Under the pieces are notes generated by a model. The model was given only the letters and a program-made list of their open reading frames with translations. It was not told the origin of the DNA and ran no database searches. DNA of 64,000 nt. It comes from Thiosymbion sp942492625 (GTDB lineage: Bacteria; Pseudomonadota; Gammaproteobacteria; Chromatiales; Chromatiaceae). Location of the stretch: contig CALOFM010000035.1 in assembly GCA_942492625.1 (NCBI GenBank), positions 42,426 through 106,425 of the forward strand, written 5' to 3'. The position numbers and the translations under genes were made by a program. Shown one piece after another: positions 10,819 through 20,061 of this stretch. Numbering within the stretch: the first letter of the stretch is position 1; the number at the start of each line of letters is the position of its first letter.

Positions 10819-12272
10819 AGTTGGCCCTTCCGAACCTGGCCTCAACCACGGTGATGGTCGTCGGGGACGTGATGCTGGACCGTTACTGGCAAGGGACGAC
10901 GTCTCGCATTTCTCCCGAGGCCCCTGTTCCGATTGTCCACGTTGTCCACGAAGAAGATCGCCCGGGCGGGGCCGCCAACGTAGCGCTAAACATCATCGCG
11001 CTCGGGGCGGGCGCGGCCTTGATCGGGGCAACGGGTGACGACGCGAATGCCGACACGCTGCAGACAAAGCTCGAAAGCGTCGGAGTCGATTGCCGTTTTC
11101 AACGCGTCCTCGGCGTGCCGACGGTAACGAAGCTCCGCGTGCTGAGCCGTCGTCAACAGCTGATCAGGCTTGATTTCGAGGCGGGATTTCCGCACTTCGA
11201 CGACCGCCTGCTGCGCCGGCAAGTTGAAGACCTGCTGCCGCGTGTCGGGGCGATGGTCGTGTCCGACTATGGGAAGGGTGCGCTGGTCGAGCTTGGCGCG
11301 TTGATCGATGCCGCGCGCGCTGCACAGGTCCCGACGATCGTCGATCCGAAAAACCCCGACTTCTCCGTTTACCGCGGCGCCACCCTCGTCACGCCGAATC
11401 TTGCGGAGTTCGAAGCTGCGACAGGCCCCTGCCCGGACGAAGCGACGTTGATCGAACGTGGGTTGGAAATCATCGAGGCGAACCAGCTTGAAGGGATTTT
11501 GGTCACGCGGGGAGAGCAGGGAATGACACTTCTGCGCCCGAGTCAGCCGGAGCTGCATCTGCCCGCAAAAGCGCGTGAGGTATACGACGTTACGGGTGCC
11601 GGCGACACCGTCGTCGCGACGATCGCCACCGCTCTCGCCGCTGGCTGCGCGCTTCCCGAAGCCGTCGCGATTGCGAACATTGCGGCCGGAATCGTTGTCG
11701 CGAAAGTCGGCACCGCAACCTTGAGTATCGCGGAGCTCGCCGCTGGACTGGACGCCGACTCCGGCAGTCAGGGCGGCCTCGTCAATCCGGCACAACTCGC
11801 GGTCGCCGTCGAGGCAGCGCGCGCCAACGGCGAGCGAATCGTTATGACCAACGGCTGCTTCGACATCTTACACGCAGGTCATGTCAGTTACCTGCAGCAG
11901 GCTCGCGCGCTCGGAGACAGGCTCATCGTTGCTGTCAACGACGACGCCTCCGTGCGCCGCCTCAAAGGGCCTGGGAGACCCATCAACGCATTGGAGCAAA
12001 GAATGGCGGTTCTTGCGGCAATGACTGCCGTGGATTGGGTGGTGCCCTTCTCGGACGACACCCCGGAACGGCTCATTTGCGACATTTGCCCCGACGTCCT
12101 CGTCAAGGGTGGCGACTACAGCCCGGAGCAGATAGCGGGAGCCCCTTGCGTTAAAGAGGCCGGCGGGCGGGTGACGATCTTGCCGTTTGTTGACGGTTGC
12201 TCGACGACCGCCATTCTTGGGGGCGTGCGCGCGGCAAAACAGGCAAGAGACGTAAACGGAAAACCACAGTAA
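10815..12272 (+). CDS. hldE: Bifunctional heptose 7-phosphate kinase / heptose 1-phosphate adenylyltransferase
   Basis: A 485-residue two-domain enzyme. Residues 1 to about 325 form a ribokinase-type kinase (MVVGDVMLDRYWQG, GGAANVA, and the catalytic VTGAGDT). Residues from about 345 form a nucleotidyltransferase (MTNGCFDILHAGHV, V-N-D-D-A-S-V-R-R-L-K-G). It phosphorylates and then adenylylates heptose for lipopolysaccharide. The ATG at 10815 overlaps the gmhA stop; the frame is open further upstream but that is gmhA sequence. No frame damage. The separate phosphatase gmhB is not in the window. Confidence 0.95.
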   Translation: MKLALPNLASTTVMVVGDVMLDRYWQGTTSRISPEAPVPIVHVVHEEDRPGGAANVALNIIALGAGAALIGATGDDANADTLQTKLESVGVDCRFQRVLGVPTVTKLRVLSRRQQLIRLDFEAGFPHFDDRLLRRQVEDLLPRVGAMVVSDYGKGALVELGALIDAARAAQVPTIVDPKNPDFSVYRGATLVTPNLAEFEAATGPCPDEATLIERGLEIIEANQLEGILVTRGEQGMTLLRPSQPELHLPAKAREVYDVTGAGDTVVATIATALAAGCALPEAVAIANIAAGIVVAKVGTATLSIAELAAGLDADSGSQGGLVNPAQLAVAVEAARANGERIVMTNGCFDILHAGHVSYLQQARALGDRLIVAVNDDASVRRLKGPGRPINALEQRMAVLAAMTAVDWVVPFSDDTPERLICDICPDVLVKGGDYSPEQIAGAPCVKEAGGRVTILPFVDGCSTTAILGGVRAAKQARDVNGKPQ

Positions 12273-13133
12273 TCATAGTCACCGGCGGCGCCGATTTCAT
12301 TGGAAGCAATATCGTCAGGGCCCTCAACAAGCGAGGTGTCGAAGACATCCTGGTGGTGGACGATCTCACCAAAGGCGAGAAATTCTTCAACTTGGCCGAC
12401 TACCGAACCGCCGACTTCCTGGACAAGGAGGATTTCATGATGCACAACAACTATCGCTACTCCAAGGAATTGCTCCACTGGTGTCTCGCGCGCCGCGTTC
12501 CGTTCCTTTACGCCTCCAGCGCCTCTGTGTACGGCGCCGGCCCCGTATTTACGGAATTACCCCGGCATGAGCGGGTTTTGAACGTATACGGTTATTCGAA
12601 GCTTTTTGTTCGATCAAGACGTTCGTCGCGTCCTCTCGCGCTCAAAAAGCCAAATCGTGGGTTTCAGATACTTCAATGTTTACGGACCCCGCGAGCAGCA
12701 TAAGGGCAGCATGGCCAGCGTTGCATACCACTTTAACAATCAGATTCGCGAGACGGGCCGCGTGCGACTGTTCGAGGGGACGGATGGGTACGACGACGAA
12801 GAACAATAGCGTGATTTCATTTACGTTGGCGATGCCGTCAACACCAACCTTTGGTTTCTGAATCGACCGCAACAGTCGGAAATATTCAACCTGGGTACAG
12901 GGCGCGCCGAGGCATTTAACGCCGTCGCCCGCGCCGTGATCGCATGGTACGGACATGGCGAAATCGAATACATTCCCTTTCCCGAGCACATGAAGGGACG
13001 CTATCAAAGCTTTACCCGGGCTGACATGTCCAAGGTGCGGGCCACGGGCTTCGACGAGACAATGCGAACCGTCGAAGAAGGGGTGAAAGCTTACCTCGAC
13101 TGGCTGAATGCCACCCCCGCCCAGAGCTCGTGA
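12269..13133 (+). pseudogene. hldD: ADP-heptose 6-epimerase, decayed
   Basis: Recognisable from IIVTGGADFIGSNIV to the C-terminal GRYQSFTRADM and YLDWLN. Damage is multiple: the expected ATG is GTA at 12269; the Rossmann glycine motif has Asp in place of Gly; an internal deletion joins F-L-D-K-E-D-F to M-H-N-N-Y-R-Y-S-K-E, removing about 20-30 residues; the frame shifts near 12602; and TAG at 12807-12809 interrupts E-E-Q-R-D-F-I. The catalytic tyrosine motif (VYGYSK) survives. The gene directly follows and overlaps hldE. Another epimerase copy must exist elsewhere if ADP-L-heptose is still made. Confidence 0.88.
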
Positions 13134-13251
13134 CTCGTGAAGTTCGGCGTTCAGGCGCCGTAGGGCCGCGTTAAGGCCAGATCGAGCGTAAAGGCTGCCG
13201 TAATGGACCTTCACGGACGACAATACTGTAACTCACCGCCCGCCTGACCCC

Positions 13252-13480
13252 TACTGCACCGGCGGTCTGAACCACCATCGCCGCGTGCGCGCCGACATCG
13301 AGGACCTGGCCCCGGAGGTCCAACGCCGACTGAAGCTGGATCCAGTAGATGCAATGCTGCTCGCGACCCGGATCCTGGTCAGCGGCGCGATATCGGGATA
13401 CATCGAGACCGACCGCCCCGCGATGTCGCTCGTTGAAATCGCCGAGGAGCTGGGTGTCACGCCCTCGGTATTCTGCGACC
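13252..13480 (+). pseudogene. Short coding remnant, possibly from the core-binding domain of RpoN
   Basis: The plus frame reads protein-like sequence ending ILVSGAISGYIETD and LVEIAEELGVTPSVF, which resembles the helix-rich core-binding region of sigma-54 factors (x-G-Y-L-x-x-L-x-E-I-A-x-E-L-G). It breaks off exactly where the ABC-permease fragment on the other strand begins. There is no start or ribosome site. The family assignment is tentative. Confidence 0.3.
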
Positions 13481-13481
13481 A

Positions 13482-13800
13482 TCACGCCGAACGCAGGGCG
13501 TCGATGGGAGTCAGACGCGCCGCCTTGACGGCCGGCAGGACGCCGGCGGACAGGCCGGCGGCAGCCGCCGCCCCCAGGGACAACAGCAGCGCAGTGGGGC
13601 CGATTTCCACCGGCAGTCCGCCCCAGCGGGCGATGGAAAGGGACAGGAGCACACCCAATGCCATGCCCGCGGAGCCGCCCAGCAGGGCCAGCAGAAGGGC
13701 CTCGGTAAGGAACTGCCACAGGATGTCGCGCCGGCCGGCGCCAACGGCCAGGCGCAACCCGATCTCGCGTGTCCGCTCGGCCACCGCCAGCACCGCTGGG
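13482..13800 (-). pseudogene. C-terminal fragment of a MacB/FtsX-type ABC transporter permease
   Basis: The minus strand reads VAERTREIGLRLAVGAGRRDI followed by alternating hydrophobic segments and A-A-R-L-T-P-I-D-A-L-R-S-A at the stop. This is the standard C-terminal end of MacB-like permeases (the RTREIG loop and the P-x-D-A-L-R tail). About 105 codons remain of a protein normally 400-650 residues long. The upstream end is cut by the IS3 fragment starting at 13801. Confidence 0.75.
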
Positions 13801-14028
13801 ATAACGCGGTGGTCGAGAGCTTCTTCGGCTCCTTGAAGTCCGAGCGGGTCCACTGGCGCAGCTATCAGACCCGCGAGGAAGCCAGGGCAGACATCGTTGA
13901 ATACATCACGATGTTCTACAACAGCAGGAGGCTGCATTCGTACCTGGGCTACCAGAGTCCAGATGAGTTTGAGAGAAACGGCCGACTGGCCGATGCGGCT
14001 TAACGGGGTGTCCGTTTCGACTTGACCA
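13801..14028 (+). mobile_element. IS3-family element, 3' end only
   Basis: Encodes the last 67 residues of an IS3-type transposase (DNAVVESFFGSLKSE with the catalytic Glu, then YNSRRLHSYLGYQSP) to a stop at 14003. The following bases include GGTGTCCGTTTCGACTTGACCA, written here in two parts: GGTGTCCG at 14007-14014 and TTTCGACTTGACCA at 14015-14028. They look like the right terminal repeat ending in CA. The left two thirds are missing. Confidence 0.75.
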
Positions 14029-14051
14029 CGTCACTACGTCGTAGCACAAGC

Positions 14052-14573
14052 ATGCTGGCTGCCATGTTCGTGCTGGTAGCCACTGTGTTTGGCGGCAACA
14101 GCTATGCCGCCAAGAAGCAGTTCCCGAAAATCGATTTGACGCCATTCACCAATGTGGCGACCATCAACGCGGTCACCGGACCGGGCGGCATCAACCACGC
14201 AGAAAGCGATGCGCTGACCAAGGATGTGGCCGTAGCCATCGCGACCTATGTTGCAACGAACGATGATAAAGATCTCGGCTTCGACACCGACTGGGTGCTG
14301 GGCGGACTCGAGGGTGAAGCGACTGAAGACGCCATTGAAGAGGCGATCCTGCACGTCCCGACACCCTTCCCCATCGACCCCGACGATCCGGTCGACGCCA
14401 GTAACCGTAAGAAGGTCCATCTCGTCGAAATGTGCAATCCGACCTTTGCCAGGAAGGCGATGGGCCTTGAGCCGGTCGTCGAAGGTGACGACACCACCAA
14501 GATTGTCAACGGCAAGATCCACGCGCCGGCCCTGCCCTGCGAGACGGCCGTCTATTTTGACGGCGCCAAGGGG
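14052..14573 (+). pseudogene. Exported DUF302-like protein truncated by IS1595
   Basis: From ATG 14052 the protein begins with a signal peptide (about 20 residues ending near GGNSYAA) and continues with H-L-V-E-M-C-N-P-x-F-A-x-K-A and PALPCETAVYFDG. Those blocks are what DUF302 periplasmic or lipid-binding proteins show. The expected C-terminal part is absent because the IS1595 terminal repeat begins at 14571, so the frame runs into IS DNA and stops at 14636. The region upstream of the start is the IS3 end, so the native promoter is probably lost. Confidence 0.6.
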
Positions 14574-15628
14574 GGTGGTCGGTTAGCGCCACTTACGATT
14601 GGATTCGGCACTATCCCCATTGGTATCAGTGCGTGACATCGGCCTCCGTGATGGGGTTGGTAACAACCGCCTGTTCGAGCAGGCGACGGAAGACCAGGCC
14701 ACGACTACGCGAGGTGCGCCGATTGAACCGGAAGGTGAACTCTTCGAGGTAGGACTGCAGATGCTCAGGCGTAACCGAACCCTGGTGGGTCCCGAGGATC
14801 CAGCGCTTGAGAAGACTGGCGATACGATGCACGCCGGGCATGGCGACGTGAGCCGGATCGCCAGATTCGGAGAGTACGGTTCATCGATGCCTATAGCCGT
14901 GCTCGGGGAGGTCGTTGTAACCGCCCCAGCCATCGGTCAACACCAAAGCGCCAGGCGCCACCACGTCGCACACAAATGGCAGCAAGCTGGTGGCTGAGGC
15001 ATCAGGAACGTGGCGCATCCGCACACGGCCGAAGCCTTTTGGTTGCTTTACTTCCACGGCGATCACGACGACATTCTTACTGGTGCCACGACCACGCTTT
15101 CCGCCATGTTCAACCCCTCCAACCAAAGTCTCATCAACCTCTACCTGGCCCAACAATGGTTCACGCTCAGCACGAACCATCGCGACTCGGTAGCGTTGCA
15201 GTATCGTCCATGCCACGCGATAACTCGTACCGAGCGTACGCTCCAGGGTCTTTGCCGACATCCCGTTTTTCGCCGTGGTAAGGTGCCACGCGGCCTCGAA
15301 CCATGTTGTCAGCGGCGTGCGGGTCTTATCGAAGATCGTGCCCGCCCCAACGCGCACATGCTCCTGGCACGCAGAGCACACCAACCGCCCTCGGCTTGCC
15401 CGCCAAGGCTCATTCCTCTCGCCACACCCCGGGCAGAGGAACTGCCCCGGCCAGCGCAACCGCTCCAGGTAGCGACCGCAGGCAACATCGTCACCGAACA
15501 TCGTCACAAACTCGCGGTACGTCCGCGGGTAGTCCTGGCCAGCGACCAGCCTTCGAGCCTCTCGTCTTGGAATTCTCGATGATTGCACCCCTCCATTTTG
15601 AGCCTAGTGGTGCTAACCGACTACCCCC
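14571..15628 (-). mobile_element. IS1595-family insertion sequence
   Basis: Terminal inverted repeats are visible: GGTGGTCGGTTAGCGCCAC at 14574-14592 and its near reverse complement GTGGTGCTAACCGACTACC at 15607-15625, both preceded or followed by a run that extends the repeat to GGGGG at 14571 and CCCCC at 15628. The transposase lies between them on the minus strand. I see no matching 8-base target duplication in the flanks, so one side may have been rearranged after insertion. Confidence 0.8.
14626..15588 (-). pseudogene. IS1595-type transposase with in-frame stop
   Basis: Starts with the zinc-ribbon region (CPGCGE ... CSAC), then the DDE-like catalytic part (VEVDETLVGG, L-T-D-G-W-G-G-Y). 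A TGA at 14881-14883 interrupts GYRHR-TVLSESGDPAH; the same frame continues with MPGVHRIASLLKRW and FNRRTSRSRG to 14626. The stop separates the first catalytic acids from the distal His and terminal region, so transposition is probably lost unless read through. Comparable transposases have about 310-320 residues; the sum of the two parts agrees. Confidence 0.85.
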
Positions 15629-15629
15629 T

Positions 15630-15900
15630 TCCACCAAATCCGCACAACTCCCCCCGGTGGACTACGGCGCGCTCCCCCTCGTCGCAGGAGCGAAGGTTTC
15701 GTGTCGCGCCCTAGCGACCGCACCCCGACATCCAACCGTAGGGTGGATAAGCGCAGCGCAATCCACCAAATCCGCACACCGCACCCCGGTGGATTACGGC
15801 GCGCTTCGGCTCGTCGCAGGAGCGATGGTTTCGTGGCGCGCCTTATCCACCCTACCCCGACATCCGAACCGTAGGGTGGATAAGCGCAGCGCAATCCACC
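15630..15900. repeat. REP-type repeat cluster upstream of the RAYT gene
   Basis: Two tandem direct copies of a unit of about 132 bases occupy 15630-15761 and 15762-15894. Each contains GTAGGGTGGATAAGCGCAGC followed by GCAATCCACC (15738-15767 and 15871-15900). The second unit also carries the opposite orientation, TTATCCACCCTAC. The arrangement of head-to-head copies is that of bacterial interspersed mosaic elements, which serve as substrates of REP-associated transposases. Confidence 0.8.
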
Positions 15901-15911
15901 AGAATCCGGCC

Positions 15912-16430
15912 ATGAGCGACTACCGACGTCTTCGCGTCCCGGGCGGCTGCTATTTCTTCACGGTCGTGACCTACGAGCGCCGGCGCCTTTTCGCCGAAAC
16001 GCACAACGTCGACCTGCTACGCGAGGCGTTTGCCCATACGAAGTCCAGGCGCCCCTTCAGCATGGACGCGATCGTGATCCTCCCCGACCACCTGCATTGC
16101 GTCTGGAGACTGCCGGAAGGAGATACCGACTTCTCCGGTCGGTGGCGCGCCATCAAGCAGTTCGTCTCAAGGCGTATCGATGCGCCGCGATCGCCCCGCG
16201 GTGAGAAGCTGGTATGGCAGCGACGCTTCTGGGAGCACCTGATCCGGGACGAGGAGGATTGGCGACGCCACGTCGACTACATCCATTTCAACCCGGTGAA
16301 GCACGGGCTCGTGCATGCGCCCGAGGACTGGCCTTATTCCTCGTTTCCGAGGGCGGTTGAGAATGGCTGGTACAGGACGGGTTGGGGACGAACGGAGCCC
16401 GTGCAGGTTTGCGATATGAATCGAGAGTGA
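15912..16430 (+). CDS. REP-associated tyrosine transposase (RAYT, Y1_Tnp domain)
   Basis: A 172-residue single-domain protein with the HUH signature as DHLHCVW near residue 58 and the catalytic tyrosine context DYIHFNPVKHGL near residue 124. It begins MSDYRRLRVPGGCYFFTVV, the usual RAYT N-terminus. RAYTs cut and join single-stranded REP DNA and are thought to have spread REP sequences. The start ATG lies 11 bases after a REP unit, and REP units occur on both sides, the standard REPtron layout. Coding sequence is intact. Confidence 0.93.
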   Translation: MSDYRRLRVPGGCYFFTVVTYERRRLFAETHNVDLLREAFAHTKSRRPFSMDAIVILPDHLHCVWRLPEGDTDFSGRWRAIKQFVSRRIDAPRSPRGEKLVWQRRFWEHLIRDEEDWRRHVDYIHFNPVKHGLVHAPEDWPYSSFPRAVENGWYRTGWGRTEPVQVCDMNRE

Positions 16431-16499
16431 TCGGAGGGTCCCTGGATTCTCCGATACGAGATCATTCGTGGATTCCGTCGCGCATCGGCCCTAGCGCAA

Positions 16500-16775
16500 A
16501 GACCTCGGGGGTTGCGGTGCGCCTCATCCGCCCTCCCCCGGGACCCTGCCCAACGCTGGTGGATGACGGCGCCCATCGGCCTTGTCGCAAAAACGCAGGA
16601 TTGCGCGGGGCACCTCATCCACCCTACGCCCGAATCGCAAGGCCGTAGGGTGGATAAGCGAAGCGCAATCCACCAAAAACGAACGGCACCAATTGGTGGA
16701 CTGGGTTGCGCATTCCCTCGTCGCGATAACGACGGATTCGCGCCGCGCCCTATCCACGCACGCCGACATCCAGGC
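16500..16775. repeat. REP-type repeat cluster downstream of the RAYT gene
   Basis: Contains GTAGGGTGGATAAGCGAAGC plus GCAATCCACC at 16645-16674, an inverted partner CATCCACCCTAC ending at 16627, and degenerate relatives (CCTCATCCGCCCTC near 16522; CCCTATCCACGCAC near 16749). These match the units upstream of the transposase gene. The distal copies run into the 3' end of the FKBP gene. Confidence 0.75.
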
Positions 16776-16782
16776 GGAGAGG

Positions 16783-17538
16783 CTATCGCTGCGCAGGGAC
16801 CGGGGCCGGTGGCCGCGACGGCTTCGAAGACCGAACGGGTCCTTTGCCGACCGAGACAAGCTCGACCTCGAAGATCAGGGCGCTGTTGGGCGGGATTCGG
16901 TTGCGCGGGCTCTGCCTTCCGTAAGCCAGCTCTGGCGGGATGAAGAGTTCCCACTTGGCGCCCTCCTTCATCAGCAGCAGGCCTTCACGCCAGCCCTTTA
17001 TGACCTTCCTGACCTGGAAGGTCGAAGGCCTGCCGCGCTCGTAGGAGCTGTCGAACTCGGTACCGTCGACGAGGGTGCCGCGATAGTTCACGGTTACGGT
17101 TCCCGTGACATCGGGCGTCTTGCCCTCGCCGGCCTGTAGCTCCCTGTACTGCAGCCCGCTGGGCAGCGTGTTCACCCCTTCTTTTTCCGCGTTGGCGGCG
17201 AGGAAGGCCCGCGACTTTTCCAGATTCTCTCGGCTTCGTTTTTCCTTGATCTCTTTCAGAGCGACCTGCCGTCCCCGCGCGCCGACGAGCGGCTTCGCGC
17301 CGGAAATGGCGTCCTCCACGCCCCGGAGCAGCGCATCCCTGGCAAGCCCGAGATCCTGTCGCTTGAGATCCTTTCCAAGCTCGTAGCCCAAACTGTAGTT
17401 GATCTTGTCTCTGTCGGACGTGATCTCCACCGCCTCTCCAGCGGGGGCGCTCACGGCCTCCGTCCCGACAGGCTCGCTTGCCAAACAGGCTCCGTGCAGG
17501 AGTCCCACCACAGACAGTGTAATTGCCGATTTCTTCAT
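16783..17538 (-). CDS. FKBP-type peptidyl-prolyl cis-trans isomerase (FkpA/Mip-like), exported
   Basis: A 251-residue protein with an N-terminal export signal of about 20 residues (a possible lipobox ending LHGAC, not ideal), a helical dimerisation region at about 35-125 (INYSLGYELGKDLKRQ) and a C-terminal FKBP domain (VNYRGTLVDGTEFDSSYERG, V-I-K-G-W-R-E-G-L, IPPELAYG). It would fold proteins in the periplasm. GGAGG and AAAGGA precede the ATG. The last 20 residues are basic and Pro-rich and run into REP sequence, so the original C-terminus may have been altered. Confidence 0.9.
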   Translation of the reverse strand: MKKSAITLSVVGLLHGACLASEPVGTEAVSAPAGEAVEITSDRDKINYSLGYELGKDLKRQDLGLARDALLRGVEDAISGAKPLVGARGRQVALKEIKEKRSRENLEKSRAFLAANAEKEGVNTLPSGLQYRELQAGEGKTPDVTGTVTVNYRGTLVDGTEFDSSYERGRPSTFQVRKVIKGWREGLLLMKEGAKWELFIPPELAYGRQSPRNRIPPNSALIFEVELVSVGKGPVRSSKPSRPPAPVPAQR

Positions 17539-17827
17539 TGCCGTTCCTTTTCCTCCGCTCGCCTTCGTGGGTCCAGCCTTCGAATCGAGACGGCATCCGG
17601 GCGGATTCGCGCCTCGTAGCCTTAGGCTTGTTGAGCACAGCCCGATTCACCGATCCCCCGCGCAACGGCGGCCCGATTCGGAGGCGGATGATATCAGAGC
17701 CGTAGCGCACCGGGGAGAGTGCGCAGCAGGATACACAATGCATGCGCAATCTCCTCTTGCCGGTGCATTAAACTATTAGATACCACGCACCACTAACGAT
17801 GCGCGGTCGGCAAGAAGGAGCTCTCAG

Positions 17828-18358
17828 ATGCGTAGATTCATGATTCTGGCACTCGCCCCCCTGATCATCGCAGCGCCAGTCGGCGCCGCGGGACCGGGTA
17901 GCGGTTTCGGCGGCCCGGGATTCGGCGCCGGTGGCCCCGGTTACGGGCCTGGATATCCCGGTTATGGACGGGGCTACCCCGGCTATGGCGTCGGTGGACC
18001 GGGTTATGGGGTCGGCAGCCCCGGCTACGGAGTTGGAGGCCCTGGATACGGCGGTCCGGGTCGCGGCAAAGGCGGCCCCGGCGCAGGTGCAGGCGGGCCG
18101 GGGGCCGGTAAAGGCGGTCCGGGCCAGGGTGTCGCCGGTCCGGGGTCCGGCAAAGGCGGACCGGGGGCAGGCGCGGCTGGTCCGACGTACGGTACGGGAA
18201 TGCCGGGCTCAGGATGGGCGAGGCCCAATTTCAGGGGACCTTCGGGGCAGGGAGATCGGGGAACGCGCCAGGGCTATGGCCGGGGCTCACAGGGCAGCGG
18301 GCGGGGGCCGTCACCGACCGGGATCAATCCCCGGCAAGGGCGTTTCCGTACCCCCTAG
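17828..18358 (+). CDS. Exported Gly/Pro-rich low-complexity protein
   Basis: A 176-residue protein with a clear signal peptide (MRRFMILALAPLIIAAP, cleavage after about residue 21) followed by imperfect repeats of G-x-G-G-P-G-Y-G and G-K-G-G-P-G-A-G and a final Gly/Arg/Pro segment. GGAG lies nine bases upstream of the ATG. No enzyme motif is present. Such proteins are usually envelope or matrix components, but I have no basis for a specific role. The first repeats are Tyr-rich and the later ones Lys-rich. Confidence 0.7.
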   Translation: MRRFMILALAPLIIAAPVGAAGPGSGFGGPGFGAGGPGYGPGYPGYGRGYPGYGVGGPGYGVGSPGYGVGGPGYGGPGRGKGGPGAGAGGPGAGKGGPGQGVAGPGSGKGGPGAGAAGPTYGTGMPGSGWARPNFRGPSGQGDRGTRQGYGRGSQGSGRGPSPTGINPRQGRFRTP

Positions 18359-18831
18359 ACGCTGCCAACCGCAGCTGCCCGCCGCCCGCACTGCTGGCGC
18401 GGAACTACTGCAGGGCATGGTCGCGACCACAGCCCCGAATGGAGCTCAAAGCCCGGCGAAGGCTGACTATGGCCCCATCGAATGCCGGCGCGTCTTCGTC
18501 TGGCCGGACGCAGACGAACCCGGCGCTGTTCTTCGTCGGCATAGCCGGGAACGGCGAACGCAAGAGCCCGGTATTTCGAGCGATGACCCAAGCTCTTGAA
18601 GACTGGGCCGAGACCCGGGCCCCGGCATGGGAAGAAGCAAGGCGCAAGGCAAAACCCGCAATGCGGCCGTCGACGCGGCCTAAGAACGCGCCCGACTCGA
18701 CGCGGCCCGCGCGAACTCGAGGCAACCAAATCTAACCGCGCGATCAAGTGGAGCGGCGACAGCCGACTGAGGCGGAGGCTCTTGTGCGCTGCCGCAATTT
18801 CGGGGCGTAGGTCGCTGTCCGGCCAACTGCT
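18359..18831. other. Gap without recognisable gene
   Basis: Several frames stay open on both strands because of the high GC content, but none has family-like sequence, a ribosome site or a plausible composition. I see no RNA gene or terminator with a T-run here. Confidence 0.4.
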
Positions 18832-19935
18832 TCACCTGAGCACAGGATAATCCGTATATCCATGCTCAGCGCCACCGTAAAAAGTATTCGGATCATATTC
18901 GTTCAGAGGCGCGCCGAGGCGCAATCGCTTTGGCAAGTCCGGGTTGGAGATAAAGGGGCGACCAAAACTTACCAAGTCACACAAACCGGCCTGGATGCGT
19001 TTGCGCGCCTCGTCAGCGGCATAATTGCCATTGGCAATGTACGTACCGGTGAACGCGGAGCGAATGGCGTTGATGACCGATTCAGGACGTCCTTTCACCT
19101 CGTTGCCCTGGAAGGAGTCCTCAACGACCTCGATGTATGCGATTGCGCTGTCGTTCAAATGGCCGGCCAGCGCTCCATAGGTCGCGACCGGGTCATCGTC
19201 GTGCATGTCATTGAAAGTACCCGTAGGGGACAGCCGTATTCCCGTGCGCTGGCCACCCCACACGCCCACGACCGCTTCGACAACCATCCTCGGAAAGCGC
19301 AGACGGTTCTCGATCGAACCGCCGTACTCATCGCTGCGCCGATTGGACCTGCTGCGGATGAACTGGTCAATGAGATAGCCGTTGGCGCCGTGAATCTCGA
19401 CACCGTCGAAGCCGGCGCGCTTGGCGTTCTCCGCAGCATGTCGGTATTGGTCGACGACGATCGGGATTTCGGCAGTCGTCAGGGCACGGGGTTCCAAGAT
19501 ATCGACCATGCCCGAGTTCTCGTCTATGAAAGTCTGGGCCCCCTCGGGTTTAATCGCCGAGGGCGCGACCGGCTGCTGACCGTTCGGTTGCAACTCGGGG
19601 CGCGAGATCCGACCGACATGCCAGAGCTGCAGAACGATTAGCCCGCCCTTATCGTGCACCGCTGACGTCACTTTGCGCCAGCCTTTGACCTGTTCGTCGG
19701 AGTGGATCCCCGGCGTAAATGCATAGCCCTTGCCTTGCGGGGATATCTGCGTCGCCTCCGCAATGATCAGTCCTGCACTGGCACGCTGTGCGTAATAGGT
19801 CGCGTTCAGCTCCCACGGAATGTCCCCTGGCTGTTTCGCTCGCGATCGAGTGAGCGGCGCCATGATAACTCGATTGGGCAGCTGCAGGTCGCCAAGCGTA
19901 TAGGGACTGAATAGAAAGTCTTCTACATCTGGCAT
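18832..19935 (-). CDS. Old Yellow Enzyme family ene-reductase (NemA-like)
   Basis: A 367-residue FMN oxidoreductase. Visible motifs are APLTRSRA near residue 27, LQLWHVGRISRP, the substrate-binding VEIHGANGYLIDQF and RSDEYGGSIENR, and the C-terminal FGRPFISNPDLP. It reduces activated alkenes, nitroesters or similar electrophiles with NAD(P)H. I chose ATG 19935 (MPDVEDFLFS) over upstream starts because family members begin a few residues before LFSPYTLGD and GAGAG precedes it. It stands alone between unknown sequence and the CAP gene. Confidence 0.92.
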   Translation of the reverse strand: MPDVEDFLFSPYTLGDLQLPNRVIMAPLTRSRAKQPGDIPWELNATYYAQRASAGLIIAEATQISPQGKGYAFTPGIHSDEQVKGWRKVTSAVHDKGGLIVLQLWHVGRISRPELQPNGQQPVAPSAIKPEGAQTFIDENSGMVDILEPRALTTAEIPIVVDQYRHAAENAKRAGFDGVEIHGANGYLIDQFIRSRSNRRSDEYGGSIENRLRFPRMVVEAVVGVWGGQRTGIRLSPTGTFNDMHDDDPVATYGALAGHLNDSAIAYIEVVEDSFQGNEVKGRPESVINAIRSAFTGTYIANGNYAADEARKRIQAGLCDLVSFGRPFISNPDLPKRLRLGAPLNEYDPNTFYGGAEHGYTDYPVLR

Positions 19936-20061
19936 ATCGTTTCTCTCAGATGGTAATTGGTTTAAGCCGACAGTATGTTGAACATTGATCGGGCTTATCG
20001 TCACCCTCTGCTAAGCCCAGCCGTCTTCGGAGTCCGCGCAACTACAGGAGTCGGCTGGTTG

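Noticed and set aside
18214..18735. Open frames downstream of the Gly/Pro-rich gene on both strands
   Set aside because: No ribosome site, no conserved blocks, and the composition looks like random GC-rich translation.
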